Positions 34,830 to 47,747 of a DNA stretch of 62,654 nt are shown here, piece by piece (position 1 is the stretch's first letter; each line of letters starts with the position of its first letter). The stretch is from Pseudomonas lundensis (lineage in GTDB: Bacteria; Pseudomonadota; Gammaproteobacteria; Pseudomonadales; Pseudomonadaceae): NCBI RefSeq assembly GCF_002269125.1, contig NZ_NQKI01000030.1, positions 1 through 62,654 on the forward strand, in the 5' to 3' direction. The notes below the pieces were generated by a model. The model was not told where the DNA came from. It saw only the letters and a list, made by a program, of their open reading frames with translations, and searched no databases. The position numbers and the translations under genes were made by a program.

Positions 34830-35108
34830 ATGAATCCGGTGAGCAATACCGCGAAAGTTACCTTTCCCAACGCGTGTCAGTTGATGCGCTGGCATTTCCA
34901 TCCCATGGGCTTCGAAGCCACCATGGACGCCCCGCGCAGCATGATCGCGCGTCTGTTTGACCGGGCCAGCGGCGAGACCGTCATCGCCATCGCTGGCATC
35001 CCGTGCGCCACCGTCATGACCACCACGGAAGTGGCGCGCATCATTCAGTGCGTCGAAGACGAGCTAGAAAGCTTCGTCCCGCCGCTGGCATGGCAAGCAT
35101 TGGCCTGA
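34830..35108 (+). CDS. DUF1652 protein
   Basis: The protein has 92 residues. The ATG at 34830 follows AAAGGAAG. It has the DUF1652 pattern: a Leu/Arg-rich start (ACQLMRWHFHPMGFEATMD), then ARLFDRASGETVIAIAGI and the C-terminal helix TTEVARIIQCVEDELES. The family is mostly found in Pseudomonas and has no known function. It is a single gene, divergent from the AraC gene across a 258-base gap that holds no other gene. Confidence 0.8.
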   Translation: MNPVSNTAKVTFPNACQLMRWHFHPMGFEATMDAPRSMIARLFDRASGETVIAIAGIPCATVMTTTEVARIIQCVEDELESFVPPLAWQALA

Positions 35109-35131
35109 TTCAAGCCCCTGTGTGACACGCT

Positions 35132-35155
35132 TTCGCGAACGTATCTGTTCGCGAA
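35132..35155. repeat. 9-base inverted repeat after the DUF1652 gene
   Basis: TTCGCGAAC and GTTCGCGAA flank a 6-base loop, 23 bases after the stop and followed by CCAGCGCTTTT. It may be a terminator for DUF1652 or a lone REP-like arm. Confidence 0.45.
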
Positions 35156-35251
35156 CCAGCGCTTTTACTCTCCCCATCCGAACACATATGCCGTCCTTGC
35201 ACCGCAGCGCTTATGGGCGATCCGGGCAAGGGCCTGGGCGTGCACGAGCGA

Positions 35252-36595
35252 TCAGAGAATCCGGTAGAGCAGCCGCTCGATCCGCACACGGCTAACCCGG
35301 CGCAGGAACTTGGCCACTGCTGGCGGGTAATCGGTAAGGGTTTCCAACTGCTTGAACGAATCAATACGCGTGGTATGGGCGAAGATCGCGTCCAGTTCTT
35401 TGCGGCGCGGTTCGAGCAACTCGCGGCGTGGATCATCGATCAATAAGCCATTTTCAAGGTCCAGCCTGAACGCACGCGGATTCAGGTTATTGCCGGTGAG
35501 CAAGGTGTAGCGATCATCCACCCACATACCCTTGAGGTGGTAAGTGTTGTCGCCGTCGCGCCACAGGTGCAGGTTCAACAAGCCGCTGTCGATCATGGCC
35601 TGGTGGCTCTTGGCAAAGCGGCGCAAGCTCAGTTCATACAAATACGGCAACGCCGCAATCACCTTGAAGGGCTCGCTGGGCGGGATGTAAAAGTCGTTGG
35701 CCGTCTTGTCGCCCACCACGATATCGATGCGCACGCCGCGCTCCAGCGCGCGATTGATTTCGCGGGTCACGGGCAACGGCAGATTGAAATACGGCGTGCA
35801 AATGGTCAGTTGCTGTTGGCTACTGGCGATCAGTTCACAAATAACCCGGCTCAACGGGTTGTTTTTGCCTACGCCCAATAAAGGGCTTACGGACAAACCA
35901 AAGTGGCCGACAGTGCCTTGACTGGTGTCGTAGCTGGCTTTTTTCAAGCGACTTCGCAAGTCACCGATAGCCGAGCGCAGGCTGCGCGTGCTCGGTAAAG
36001 TCGGCAGGTCCAGACGATGCACCGCCTTGGTTTCAATCAAGTCGTGCTGGATAAAGCGCTGCATCGAATCGGCCAGCGGCTTGTTGTTGAGCACGTGATA
36101 GCGATCGAAACGGTACTTGTCGAACTTATGCAGGTAAACGTTATTGAGACTGGCACCGCTGTAGATCACACAGTCATCGATGATGAAGCCCTTGAGGTGC
36201 AGCACACCGAACAACTCGCGGGTTTGCACGGGCACACCGTAAATGGGCACCCGGGTCTCATGGGCTTGCGTCTGGGCCTGGTACCAGGCGGCATTACCGG
36301 GCTGTTTGCCCGCGCCAATCAGCCCGCGCTGGGCACGCAGCCAATCCACCATGACCACGATTTCAAGTTCGGGACGGGCCGCTTTGGCGGCGTGCAAGGC
36401 ATCGAGGATTTCCTGACCGGCTTCGTCCTGTTGCAAGTACAACGCCACCAGCGTGATGCGCTGGCGGGCATTGGCGATGTGCTCCAACAGGCAACGACGA
36501 AAATCGGCCGCACCGGGCAAAATGCTGAAGGCATCGGCGGACAACGGAAAGCTGCGCAACTTGGGCAGCAGAGAGCGTTTGAAGAGCGACGGCAT
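35252..36595 (-). CDS. pssA: CDP-diacylglycerol-serine O-phosphatidyltransferase
   Basis: The protein has 447 residues, the length of the E. coli-type PssA (phospholipase D superfamily). Two HxK half-sites are visible: HLKGFIIDD (H133, K135) and HLKGMWVDD (about 352), each followed by the expected Asn/Ser-rich strand (SGASLNNVYLH and TGNNLNPRAF). It makes phosphatidylserine, the precursor of phosphatidylethanolamine, at the inner face of the membrane. It stands as a single gene, 87 bases downstream of the glycerate kinase gene. Confidence 0.93.
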   Translation of the reverse strand: MPSLFKRSLLPKLRSFPLSADAFSILPGAADFRRCLLEHIANARQRITLVALYLQQDEAGQEILDALHAAKAARPELEIVVMVDWLRAQRGLIGAGKQPGNAAWYQAQTQAHETRVPIYGVPVQTRELFGVLHLKGFIIDDCVIYSGASLNNVYLHKFDKYRFDRYHVLNNKPLADSMQRFIQHDLIETKAVHRLDLPTLPSTRSLRSAIGDLRSRLKKASYDTSQGTVGHFGLSVSPLLGVGKNNPLSRVICELIASSQQQLTICTPYFNLPLPVTREINRALERGVRIDIVVGDKTANDFYIPPSEPFKVIAALPYLYELSLRRFAKSHQAMIDSGLLNLHLWRDGDNTYHLKGMWVDDRYTLLTGNNLNPRAFRLDLENGLLIDDPRRELLEPRRKELDAIFAHTTRIDSFKQLETLTDYPPAVAKFLRRVSRVRIERLLYRIL

Positions 36596-36682
36596 AGGGC
36601 TCGCTAAGGGTCGAATGCGAATAACCGCGAAGCTTACACGATTCTGTGTTTCAACCAGTAACCTCGCATTCAGCCCCGCACC

Positions 36683-37819
36683 TTATTGGCGACCCAGGCT
36701 CCACAAGCGCGCAATGTCCCGCGCCCGATCAGTCAATAACTGCGACGCATGGGCGCAGGCGTACTCCAGTGTCATAGGGCCACTGGCCACGGCAAACGCG
36801 GCATGAATACCGTGCGCGTACAACGCCTGATACCCCTCCCCCAATGTCCCGGCCAACACCACAACAGGTACGCCATTGCTGCGGGCGATGCGCGCAACCC
36901 CGAAAGGTGTTTTACCGCGCAGGGTTTGCGCGTCAAAGCGGCCCTCGCCCGTAATCACTAGCGCAGCGCCTTGCACCGCCTCATTCAGGCCGACCAGCTC
37001 GGCGACCACGTCAACACCGGCCCGAAACTGCGCGCCAAAAAACGCTTTGGCAGCGAACCCCAGACCGCCCGCAGCCCCTGACCCCGGCTCGTCACGCACG
37101 TCGTTGGGCAGCACCTTGGCGCAGTGGTCGGCAAAATACCCCAACGCTTGATCCAATTGCTGCACCTGGGCCGGGGATGCCCCTTTTTGCGGCCCGAAAA
37201 TCGCTGAAGCCCCGTGCTCACCACACAAAGGATTGTTAACGTCCGCGGCGATTTCAAAGCGCACGTCGGCCAGGCGTGGGTCCAGCCCTTGCAGATCGAT
37301 GCGTGCCACCTGCGCCAGCGCCAGACCGCCTCGCGGCAGCTCACGGCCTTGTGCATCAAACAGCCCCAACCCCAGCGCCTGCAGGGCCCCCGCACCGGCA
37401 TCATTGGTTGCACTGCCGCCAATGGCCAAGATAATGCGTTGGGCGCCCGCCTCCAGCGCGGCTTTGATCAGTTCACCCGTGCCATAGGTGCTACTGACGC
37501 AGGCATTGCGCTGTTCAAGCGCCACCAACTGCAAACCGCTGGCTTGCGCCATTTCGATAATCGCGGTGCGGCTTTCCGGCAACCAGCCCCAGTTGGCATG
37601 AGCCGGCTCGCCCAGTGGCCCTTGCACCTGATGACAGCGCAACTGGCCATTACCGGCCGCCACAATGGCATCGACCGTGCCCTCGCCGCCATCGGCCATG
37701 GGGCATTTGATCAACTGCGCATCGGGGAGCACGTCGGCCAGACCGGCAGCAATCGCCTCAGCGACTTTTTCGGCACTCAGGCTGTCTTTGAACGAGTCAG
37801 GGGCAATGACGATTTTCAT
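36683..37819 (-). CDS. glxK: Glycerate kinase
   Basis: The protein has 378 residues of the GarK/GlxK family: start MKIVIAPDSFKDSLSA, CPMADGGEGTVDAIV at about 40-54, IGGSATNDAGAGAL at about 135, and the C-terminal ITGEGRFDAQTLRGKTPFGV. It phosphorylates D-glycerate to 2-phosphoglycerate. No glyoxylate or tartronate genes are nearby, so its pathway partners must be encoded elsewhere; the garK/glxK distinction cannot be made from sequence alone. Confidence 0.92.
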   Translation of the reverse strand: MKIVIAPDSFKDSLSAEKVAEAIAAGLADVLPDAQLIKCPMADGGEGTVDAIVAAGNGQLRCHQVQGPLGEPAHANWGWLPESRTAIIEMAQASGLQLVALEQRNACVSSTYGTGELIKAALEAGAQRIILAIGGSATNDAGAGALQALGLGLFDAQGRELPRGGLALAQVARIDLQGLDPRLADVRFEIAADVNNPLCGEHGASAIFGPQKGASPAQVQQLDQALGYFADHCAKVLPNDVRDEPGSGAAGGLGFAAKAFFGAQFRAGVDVVAELVGLNEAVQGAALVITGEGRFDAQTLRGKTPFGVARIARSNGVPVVVLAGTLGEGYQALYAHGIHAAFAVASGPMTLEYACAHASQLLTDRARDIARLWSLGRQ

Positions 37820-38015
37820 TGGGCGAATCTCCAGTTCTTATGTCAACCATGCTGCCAGTATCGGCGTGCAAACACGCCAGGCCGCTGCACAAGGGATTAC
37901 GGGCTTTGTTGTACATTTTCACAAGCCGGGCGCCTTGAACCGGACAAGGGTTTGACTCGCACGCTGCACTGGCCGAAGCTGGTGTTCACTACGCACGCCT
38001 GCTTCTGGAATTTGC

Positions 38016-39071
38016 ATGCTAAAGCCCCACCGCTACTTGTTGCTCAGCCTAGCTTCTGCCGTCGTTGCAACCTGCCTATGGGTCTGGATGCGCCCTGCGG
38101 CGACCGTCACCACAACAAGCGTCAATCACAGTTACACGCAAGCCCTGGAGCAAGCACACAATGGCGAGCCTGGCGCTGCCCGTGTGCTCTACCAGCAATT
38201 GGCCCGCACCGATTTGTCTGACATCCGCCGCGCCAGCCTGCACGCCGAACTGCCCAACTATCCCAGCCCCCAAGCCCTGAAACTGGCCGATGCCGACTTG
38301 CATAACCCTTCCGCACTGGTACGCGAAGCGGCCATCCAGAGCATTGTCGGGCTGGTGCCGGGGGCGCAACGCACGCTGCTGCTTGGCCCGATCCTGGATG
38401 ATCCGGAGCAAAGCGTACGGTTTGCCGCCGCCAACGCCTTGTTGGGCCTGTCCCCGGACGAGCAAGGGCTGTATTTCGGCCCGCTGCAGCAAGTGATTGA
38501 CGAATATGAACGCACGCTCAAAACACAGCCTGACAGTGCGCAGGCGCAAGGGCAGCTTGCACGTTTGTACTTGCACGAAGGTCAGTTGGACGAGGCGCAG
38601 GCCGCACTGGAAAAAGTCACCCGCCTTGAGCCGGACAACCTGAAAGCCCTGGTCGCACGCGTGGACCTGCTGGATAAACGCGGCCAGAGCGACCGCGCAC
38701 GCGAGTTGCTGGCCCAGCAGCTTGAGGCCCACCCCGACTCGGCTTACTTGCAGCATGCACTGGGCATCTGGCTGCACAATCACGGGCAAACCGAATACGC
38801 CTTGCTCGGATTGGCCAAAGCCGTCGAACTCGAACCTGACAACAGCGACTATCGCTACAAGCTGGCCGTTGCCCTGCACGACTTGAACCAACTCGAAGCG
38901 GCGCAGCGCCAGCTTGAAGAGCTGCTGCAACGCCAACCCGCCAATCGCAAGGCACGGGTGCTGTTGATCCGTTATTGGAAGGAGTCGGGGCAATTGCAAA
39001 ACGTGCAGGTGCTGCTGGCCCAACTTGAACAGCAAAACCCCGATGACCCGGCTTTGCAGCAGGGGTTATGA
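38016..39071 (+). CDS. Membrane-anchored HEAT/TPR repeat protein
   Basis: The protein has 351 residues. It has an N-terminal anchor (about 6-24, uncleaved or signal-like), then one or two HEAT-like helical pairs (ALVREAAIQSIVGLV, SVRFAAANALLGLSP at about 100-150), then at least five TPR units from about 165 on (AQAQGQLARLYLHEGQLDEA, LKALVARVDLLDKRGQ, YLQHALGIWLHNHGQ, DYRYKLAVALHDLNQ, RKARVLLIRYWKESGQ). The repeat part probably faces the periplasm and binds partner proteins. No partner is evident; it lies between glycerate kinase and a hybrid kinase. Confidence 0.75.
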   Translation: MLKPHRYLLLSLASAVVATCLWVWMRPAATVTTTSVNHSYTQALEQAHNGEPGAARVLYQQLARTDLSDIRRASLHAELPNYPSPQALKLADADLHNPSALVREAAIQSIVGLVPGAQRTLLLGPILDDPEQSVRFAAANALLGLSPDEQGLYFGPLQQVIDEYERTLKTQPDSAQAQGQLARLYLHEGQLDEAQAALEKVTRLEPDNLKALVARVDLLDKRGQSDRARELLAQQLEAHPDSAYLQHALGIWLHNHGQTEYALLGLAKAVELEPDNSDYRYKLAVALHDLNQLEAAQRQLEELLQRQPANRKARVLLIRYWKESGQLQNVQVLLAQLEQQNPDDPALQQGL

Positions 39072-39242
39072 CCCCTCTTATAACGCCCGACACCGTTTTA
39101 TCAACCTCATTTGCACTTCAAATAGATGCATTTGAATATAAATTTCAAAACGTTGAACCGCCACGGTAGCGCAGGGTCAAGACCATATAGCCGCTCAAAA
39201 GCGGGTAATTTATGAGTCGAGTATCAAGAGGCGGGAAATTCT

Positions 39243-40916
39243 GTGATTGCATTGGGACCCACCGAGGAGCGCGCCCTGATTCTCACGTGCCCCGGGCTGG
39301 AAAGGTCGGTTGATGTGCAGCAACTGACCTCAGGCGGCGTAAACAGTGTTGAACTGGCGTGCATGGACCACCTCCACCCGGCCTTGGAACAAGGTGCGGG
39401 ATTGTTGATTTTCGAGGCCAACTCCCAACAGCTCGATGCGTTCGAGCAACTGCGTAATGTGCTGGTGAGACAACCCGATTGGTCGGACCTGCCGATCATC
39501 GTACTGACCGCTGAACCTCAATGGCCTGATGTTCAAATGACCCGCCTGAGCGAGCAACTGGGTCATGCCTTGTTCGTCGCCTCGCCCTGGTCAGCGGCAC
39601 AGTTACTGTGCCTGTCTAAAAACGCCTTGCGCACACGCAAACAGCAATACGCCGCCAGAGACAGCGCACGCGCCCTGACCGAACGTGAAGTATTTATTAA
39701 GAACACGCTGCAACAGATTGATTTAGAAGTAGAGAATCGCGTCAAAAAAGCACTGCAGCACAACGATGACATACGCCATGCGCAAAAAATGGAAGCCGTC
39801 GGACAACTCACCGGAGGCATTGCCCACGACTTGAATAACATGCTGGCCGGGATCATCGGCAGTATGGAGCTGCTGCGGCGCAAGGTGGCCCGGGGCAAAC
39901 TCGATGATCTGGATCGTCTTATCGACATGGGCGTCACCTCCGCCAATCGTGCTGCGGGGCTCACCCATCGATTGTTGGCGTTCTCGCGCCGCCAGTCACT
40001 GGACTCCAAACCCACCATGATCAGCGAGTGGCTGCTGGCACAACGGGCCCTGGTGGAGCAAAACCTCGCTCCGGCCACCCGGCTCACCCTTGAAGCCGAT
40101 GACAACCTGTGGATCGCTGACGTTGACCCGCAGCAATTGGAAAACGCATTGCTGCACCTGGTGTCCAATGCCCGCGATGCCATGCCCGAAGACGGTCACC
40201 TCACCCTCAAGACCTATAACCTGCAGGTCGATACCACTTTCAGTGAAGCTAACGGGCATTTCACGCCCGGTGATTACATTGTGCTTAGCGCATCTGACAA
40301 TGGCTGCGGCATGCAAGAAAGCACGCTTAAACGCGCCTTCGACCCGTTTTTCACCACCAAACCCATCGGCCAGGGCACCGGCTTGGGACTGTCGATGATT
40401 TACGGGTTCTGCAAACAGTCACGCGGCCATGTACGCATCAATAGCCATGAACGCAGCGGCACCACTGTGGAACTGTTCTTGCCTCGCTGTAACGGCAGCA
40501 GCGCAGAGCTGAGCGCCCAAGGCCTGTCACAGGCAGAAACCGCAGCCAATGCCGAAAAAACCCTGCTGGTGGTTGAAGATGACAACGCCGTGCGCAATCT
40601 GGTGATCGAAGTGCTGCGTGAACAAGGCTACACGGTGCTCAGCGCCGAGGATGCGAACGCTGCCCTGCCGATTATCGAATCGGCGCAAGCCATTGATTTG
40701 TTGATCAGCGATGTGGGGCTACCGGGCATGAACGGCCGCCAACTGGCTGAGATCAGTCGTCAGGCACGCCCGGATCTGCGCGTGCTGTTCATCACCGGTT
40801 ACGCACAGCATGCGACTGCGCGTGGCGGCTTTCTGGATGAAGGCATGCAGTTGATAACCAAGCCCTTCACCTTTGACCTGCTGACGGCCAAGGTGAATGA
40901 GATGTTGCAGGTCTGA
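39243..40916 (+). CDS. Hybrid histidine kinase with N-terminal pseudo-receiver
   Basis: The protein has 557 residues from a GTG behind GAGG. Domains: a receiver-like fold at about 10-125 in which the phosphate-accepting position reads LLIFEAN (E58, not Asp); a coiled linker; HisKA with GGIAHDLNNM (H195); HATPase with N (VSNARDAM), G1 (SDNGCGM) and G2 (GQGTGLGLSM) boxes; and a C-terminal receiver with DLLISDVGLPGMNG (D490) and TKPFT. It has no membrane segment, so it is cytosolic. It converges on the sensory operon at 40939-47490 and probably belongs to the same network. Confidence 0.88.
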   Translation: MIALGPTEERALILTCPGLERSVDVQQLTSGGVNSVELACMDHLHPALEQGAGLLIFEANSQQLDAFEQLRNVLVRQPDWSDLPIIVLTAEPQWPDVQMTRLSEQLGHALFVASPWSAAQLLCLSKNALRTRKQQYAARDSARALTEREVFIKNTLQQIDLEVENRVKKALQHNDDIRHAQKMEAVGQLTGGIAHDLNNMLAGIIGSMELLRRKVARGKLDDLDRLIDMGVTSANRAAGLTHRLLAFSRRQSLDSKPTMISEWLLAQRALVEQNLAPATRLTLEADDNLWIADVDPQQLENALLHLVSNARDAMPEDGHLTLKTYNLQVDTTFSEANGHFTPGDYIVLSASDNGCGMQESTLKRAFDPFFTTKPIGQGTGLGLSMIYGFCKQSRGHVRINSHERSGTTVELFLPRCNGSSAELSAQGLSQAETAANAEKTLLVVEDDNAVRNLVIEVLREQGYTVLSAEDANAALPIIESAQAIDLLISDVGLPGMNGRQLAEISRQARPDLRVLFITGYAQHATARGGFLDEGMQLITKPFTFDLLTAKVNEMLQV

Positions 40917-40938
40917 ATCCGCTTTAATTAAAGAGGAT

Positions 40939-41316
40939 TCAGACCAACTGGTTCTGAATGATTTCTTTGAGCTTATCCAGATCGAACGGCTTGCCCAAAA
41001 TGGGCGCCTTGCGCGTGATGGGGCTATCAGTCTCGCGTATTTCCTGCGGGTAGCCGCTGATAAAAATCACTTTAAGATCCGGCCGAAGCTTTACCGCAGG
41101 CTCAGCGATCTGTACCCCGGAAATACCGCCCGGCAACCGGAAATCCGTGACCATCAGGTCCAGGTGCGGCTTGCTGGCCAGAATTTCAAAGGCTTGTTCA
41201 CCGTTTTCAGCCTGTAATACGCGATAGCCTTCACCTGACAAATAGGCGGACAAGACCATCAGGATCGAAGGGTCATCTTCGACAATCAGAACCACATCTT
41301 GTGCATCTTCACTCAT
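40939..41316 (-). CDS. Single-domain response regulator
   Basis: The protein has 125 residues from the ATG at 41314-41316. It is a lone receiver: acidic pair EDD (13-15), phosphate acceptor D58 in LMVTDFRLPGG, and KPF near residue 107. With no output domain it acts as a phosphate relay, sink or protein-binding switch. It is the last gene of the minus-strand sensory operon, 68 bases after the receiver-kinase. Confidence 0.87.
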   Translation of the reverse strand: MSEDAQDVVLIVEDDPSILMVLSAYLSGEGYRVLQAENGEQAFEILASKPHLDLMVTDFRLPGGISGVQIAEPAVKLRPDLKVIFISGYPQEIRETDSPITRKAPILGKPFDLDKLKEIIQNQLV

Positions 41317-41384
41317 GGGGGAAACCTTAATTGCTGCAAATGCTGCCAATACGACCATGGGGTCGGCCATAGGTTGCGGCTAAT

Positions 41385-42581
41385 TTACGCGTTTTGCGCC
41401 AATGGCAGGCTGACCCGGAATACAGCACCCTCACCCAAGGCACTTTGTACGGTGATTTTGCCGCCATGGGCCGCCACAATCTGCTCAGAGATGAACAACC
41501 CAAGCCCCAGCCCAGCCACTGCGTGCTTGGCTGAAACCCGCTCAAACTGCTGAAAGATGCGTTGCTGGTTCTCTTCGCTGATGCCAATGCCCTGATCGCG
41601 GACTTCCACGATAGCGTTTTGGCCTTCGACATAAACTGAAACATCAATCGGGCTCTTGGCCCCATAGCGCAACGCATTGGTCAGCAGATTCGACACGACC
41701 TGCTCAATCCGGAACTCATCCCAAAGACCGACGACCGGACAGTCGACACGAAGATTAACACTCGACTGGGCCGCGCTGATTTGAGGCGCAAAGGTTTCCA
41801 CCAGCGTATTCACCAGACGCGACAAATCGAACTGGCTTGGGCGGATCGACAATTTGCCGGTGCGAATGCGCGACACGTCGAGCATGTCTTCAATCAGGCG
41901 AATCAAGCTCTGGATCTGGCGCTCATCGCGCTCCACCATGGCCTGCATCTTGTCCAGAGTGAACGCCGCTGCGTTATCGCGGGCCAGGTGCATCTTGCGC
42001 AACTGGGTTTCCAGGATCAGCCCGTTCAGAGGCGTTCGCACTTCATGGGAGACGATGGACATAAAGTCGTCGCGCATGCGCACAGCGTGTTCAAGTTCGC
42101 CTTGCGTGACCTGCAACTGTGCCAACAGGACTTCCTGTTCCCGACGATTTTGCTCAAGGGCTTCAACTTGCTGCTTGACCGCTTTTCGCTGCCGATACAG
42201 ATCAACGAACACATTGACCTTGCTCTTGACCGCGTGAATATCCAGCGGCTTGTGCAAGAAATCCACTGCGCCGCTTTCATAGCCCTTAAAGGCGTAATTC
42301 ATTTCACGCCCTGCGGCGCTGACAAAAACAATCGGGATGTTTTTAGTCTTCTCGGTACCGCGCATCATTTCAGCCAGCTCAAAGCCGTTCATGCCAGGCA
42401 TCTGCACGTCCAGAATGGCCAGCGCAAACTCATGTTGCAGCAGCAACGAAAGCGCTTCGTCAGCGGACAAGGCCTTATAGACCGTGCGGTCTTCACGCTT
42501 GATCAACGCTTCCAGTGCCAACAGGTTTTCTGGCAGATCATCGACGATCAGCAGCTTGGCTTGAATATCACTTACTAGCAT
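41385..42581 (-). CDS. Receiver-histidine kinase (REC-HisKA-HATPase)
   Basis: The protein has 398 residues. The N-terminal receiver (about 8-120) has IVDD, D58 in LAILDVQMPGMNG and the HKPLD lysine. A coiled coil (about 120-170) leads to HisKA with SIVSHEVRTPLNG (H179) and HATPase with N box (LLTNALRYG), G1 (VRDQGIGISEE) and G2 (GLGLGLF). It is cytosolic. A receiver placed ahead of a kinase lets an upstream kinase gate this one. Its start overlaps the end of the cheB gene by 7 bases. Confidence 0.9.
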   Translation of the reverse strand: MLVSDIQAKLLIVDDLPENLLALEALIKREDRTVYKALSADEALSLLLQHEFALAILDVQMPGMNGFELAEMMRGTEKTKNIPIVFVSAAGREMNYAFKGYESGAVDFLHKPLDIHAVKSKVNVFVDLYRQRKAVKQQVEALEQNRREQEVLLAQLQVTQGELEHAVRMRDDFMSIVSHEVRTPLNGLILETQLRKMHLARDNAAAFTLDKMQAMVERDERQIQSLIRLIEDMLDVSRIRTGKLSIRPSQFDLSRLVNTLVETFAPQISAAQSSVNLRVDCPVVGLWDEFRIEQVVSNLLTNALRYGAKSPIDVSVYVEGQNAIVEVRDQGIGISEENQQRIFQQFERVSAKHAVAGLGLGLFISEQIVAAHGGKITVQSALGEGAVFRVSLPLAQNA

Positions 42582-43180
42582 TCGATTCGTTCCAGCTCGA
42601 CAAGCAGACGGCCGATGCCGCGCAAAGGGAGGATGTAGTCCGGTTTCATGCGATCCAAAGCCGCTTGCGGCATGGTAGAAACCAAGGCTTCTTCAGGGTC
42701 TTGAATGATGGTCAAACCGCCCGACTGCTTGACCGTGGCAATACCCTGAGCACCGTCCTGATTGGCGCCAGTCAGTAAAATCGCAGCCAGACGCTGTTGA
42801 TACACGTCTGCCGCGGACTCAAACAAATAATCAATGGAAGGCCGCGAATAGTGCACGCGTGCTTCCTGACTCAACGAAAAACTGTAATCGTGCTCAACTG
42901 ACAGGTGATAGCCGGGCGACGCAAAATAGAGCGTGCCAGGTTCAATCGTGTCCTTGTCGGCCGCTTCTTTGACCTTGATTGCCAAACGACGTGCAAACAC
43001 GTCAGCCAACTGGCTACGGCGCTCGTCCGGCAAGTGCAGCACCACAATGATCGGCAAACGAAAGCCCGGCTTTAAACCCGCAAAAATCGTCAATAAGGCT
43101 TCGACACCCCCCGCCGATGCGCCCACCACGACGGCGTCAACCGGCGGCAGCCCAACGTACTCAACCGGCTCGTTCATCAT
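42575..43180 (-). CDS. CheB-type protein methylesterase without receiver domain
   Basis: The protein has 201 residues. The ATG at 43178-43180 overlaps the cheR stop (ATGA). Only the catalytic domain is present: GASAGGVEALL (S22), VLHLPDERRSQLADVF (H49) and LTGANQDGAQGI (D142) give the full Ser-His-Asp triad. The missing receiver means activity is not switched by direct phosphorylation of this protein. The substrate would be methyl-glutamates made by the neighbouring CheR; no chemoreceptor is encoded in the block. Confidence 0.9.
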   Translation of the reverse strand: MMNEPVEYVGLPPVDAVVVGASAGGVEALLTIFAGLKPGFRLPIIVVLHLPDERRSQLADVFARRLAIKVKEAADKDTIEPGTLYFASPGYHLSVEHDYSFSLSQEARVHYSRPSIDYLFESAADVYQQRLAAILLTGANQDGAQGIATVKQSGGLTIIQDPEEALVSTMPQAALDRMKPDYILPLRGIGRLLVELERIEC

Positions 43181-43992
43181 AGCTTGCGGTAAATCCGCTC
43201 TTGCTTGAGCACGGGGGTGAATTGCTTGCTGTAGTCGGAGAAGTCCAGCGTCTCTTTGCTGCCCAGCATCAAAAAGCCGCGATGGCACAGCGATTCGTGA
43301 AACAACCCGAATGCCCGATTTTGCAAATTTTTATTGAAATAAATCAGCACGTTACGGCACGAAATCAAGTGAGTTTCCGAGAATACGCTGTCGGTCGCCA
43401 GGCTGTGGTCAGCGAACGTCACGTTCTCGCGCAGGCTCTTGTCGAAAATCGCGTAGTCATACGCTGCCGTGTAATACGTTGAAAAGTCACGCTGGCCACC
43501 GGCCTTATGGTAGTTGTCGGTGTAGCCCCGAATGTTTTCCAGGGAGAAAATCCCCTGTTTGGCCTTTTCCAGCGAACGCGGGTTGATATCGGTGGCATAG
43601 ATGATCGTGCGATCAAGCAGCCCCTCTTCGCGCAGCAGGATGGCCATGGAGTAAACCTCTTCGCCCGTGCTGCACCCCGCGATCCAGATTTTCAGTGAAG
43701 GGTAGGTTCTGAGGATCGGCACCACTTCCTGACGGATCGCCAAAAAATGCTCGGGGTCACGAAACATTTCACTGACCGGGATCGTCATGTACTGCAATAA
43801 CTGCATGAACGCGGTGGGGTCGTACAGCACCCGTTCCTGCAACGCCGAGATGGTATTGCAATCGAATTGGCGCATGGCGTGATGCACCCGGCGCTTGACC
43901 GAAGCGCCGGAGTAATCACGAAAGTCATAGCTGTATTTGAGATAGATCGCTTCAATCAGCAGACGTATTTCAATATCGGTGTTTCGCGGCAC
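43177..43992 (-). CDS. CheR-type protein-glutamate methyltransferase
   Basis: The protein has 271 residues from a GTG whose codon directly abuts the stop of the upstream kinase. The N-terminal helical domain contains YDFRDYSGASVKRRVHHAM; the SAM-binding core has IWIAGCSTGEEVYSMAI, YATDINPRSLEKAK and ISCRNVLIYFNK. It methylates Glu residues on a partner protein using SAM. It shows no TPR extension. Tight coupling to the large kinase suggests that this kinase, or a partner of it, is the target (inference). Confidence 0.92.
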   Translation of the reverse strand: MPRNTDIEIRLLIEAIYLKYSYDFRDYSGASVKRRVHHAMRQFDCNTISALQERVLYDPTAFMQLLQYMTIPVSEMFRDPEHFLAIRQEVVPILRTYPSLKIWIAGCSTGEEVYSMAILLREEGLLDRTIIYATDINPRSLEKAKQGIFSLENIRGYTDNYHKAGGQRDFSTYYTAAYDYAIFDKSLRENVTFADHSLATDSVFSETHLISCRNVLIYFNKNLQNRAFGLFHESLCHRGFLMLGSKETLDFSDYSKQFTPVLKQERIYRKL

Positions 43993-47490
<3,498 letters not shown>

Positions 47491-47747
47491 TTTTCTGGCC
47501 CGTGAACAGTGTAAAAAACCGTAAGTTTGCCGGATTACCGAGCAAACAATCTATTTTCTTCCTCAAATAAGTACATATTCGTACAAAGAGCTGCACTGAA
47601 AAGCTACATACAGCTATCCTTGCACACCTTGCACGAAGGAGTTTTTCGTACAACGACGGGAACTTGTGCGCGGTTGCAGCTTACTGATAGTGCAAGCCGA
47701 TGCTTTTTGGCCTTCACCCGCATTCACATTTTTTCGGGATACCCACT

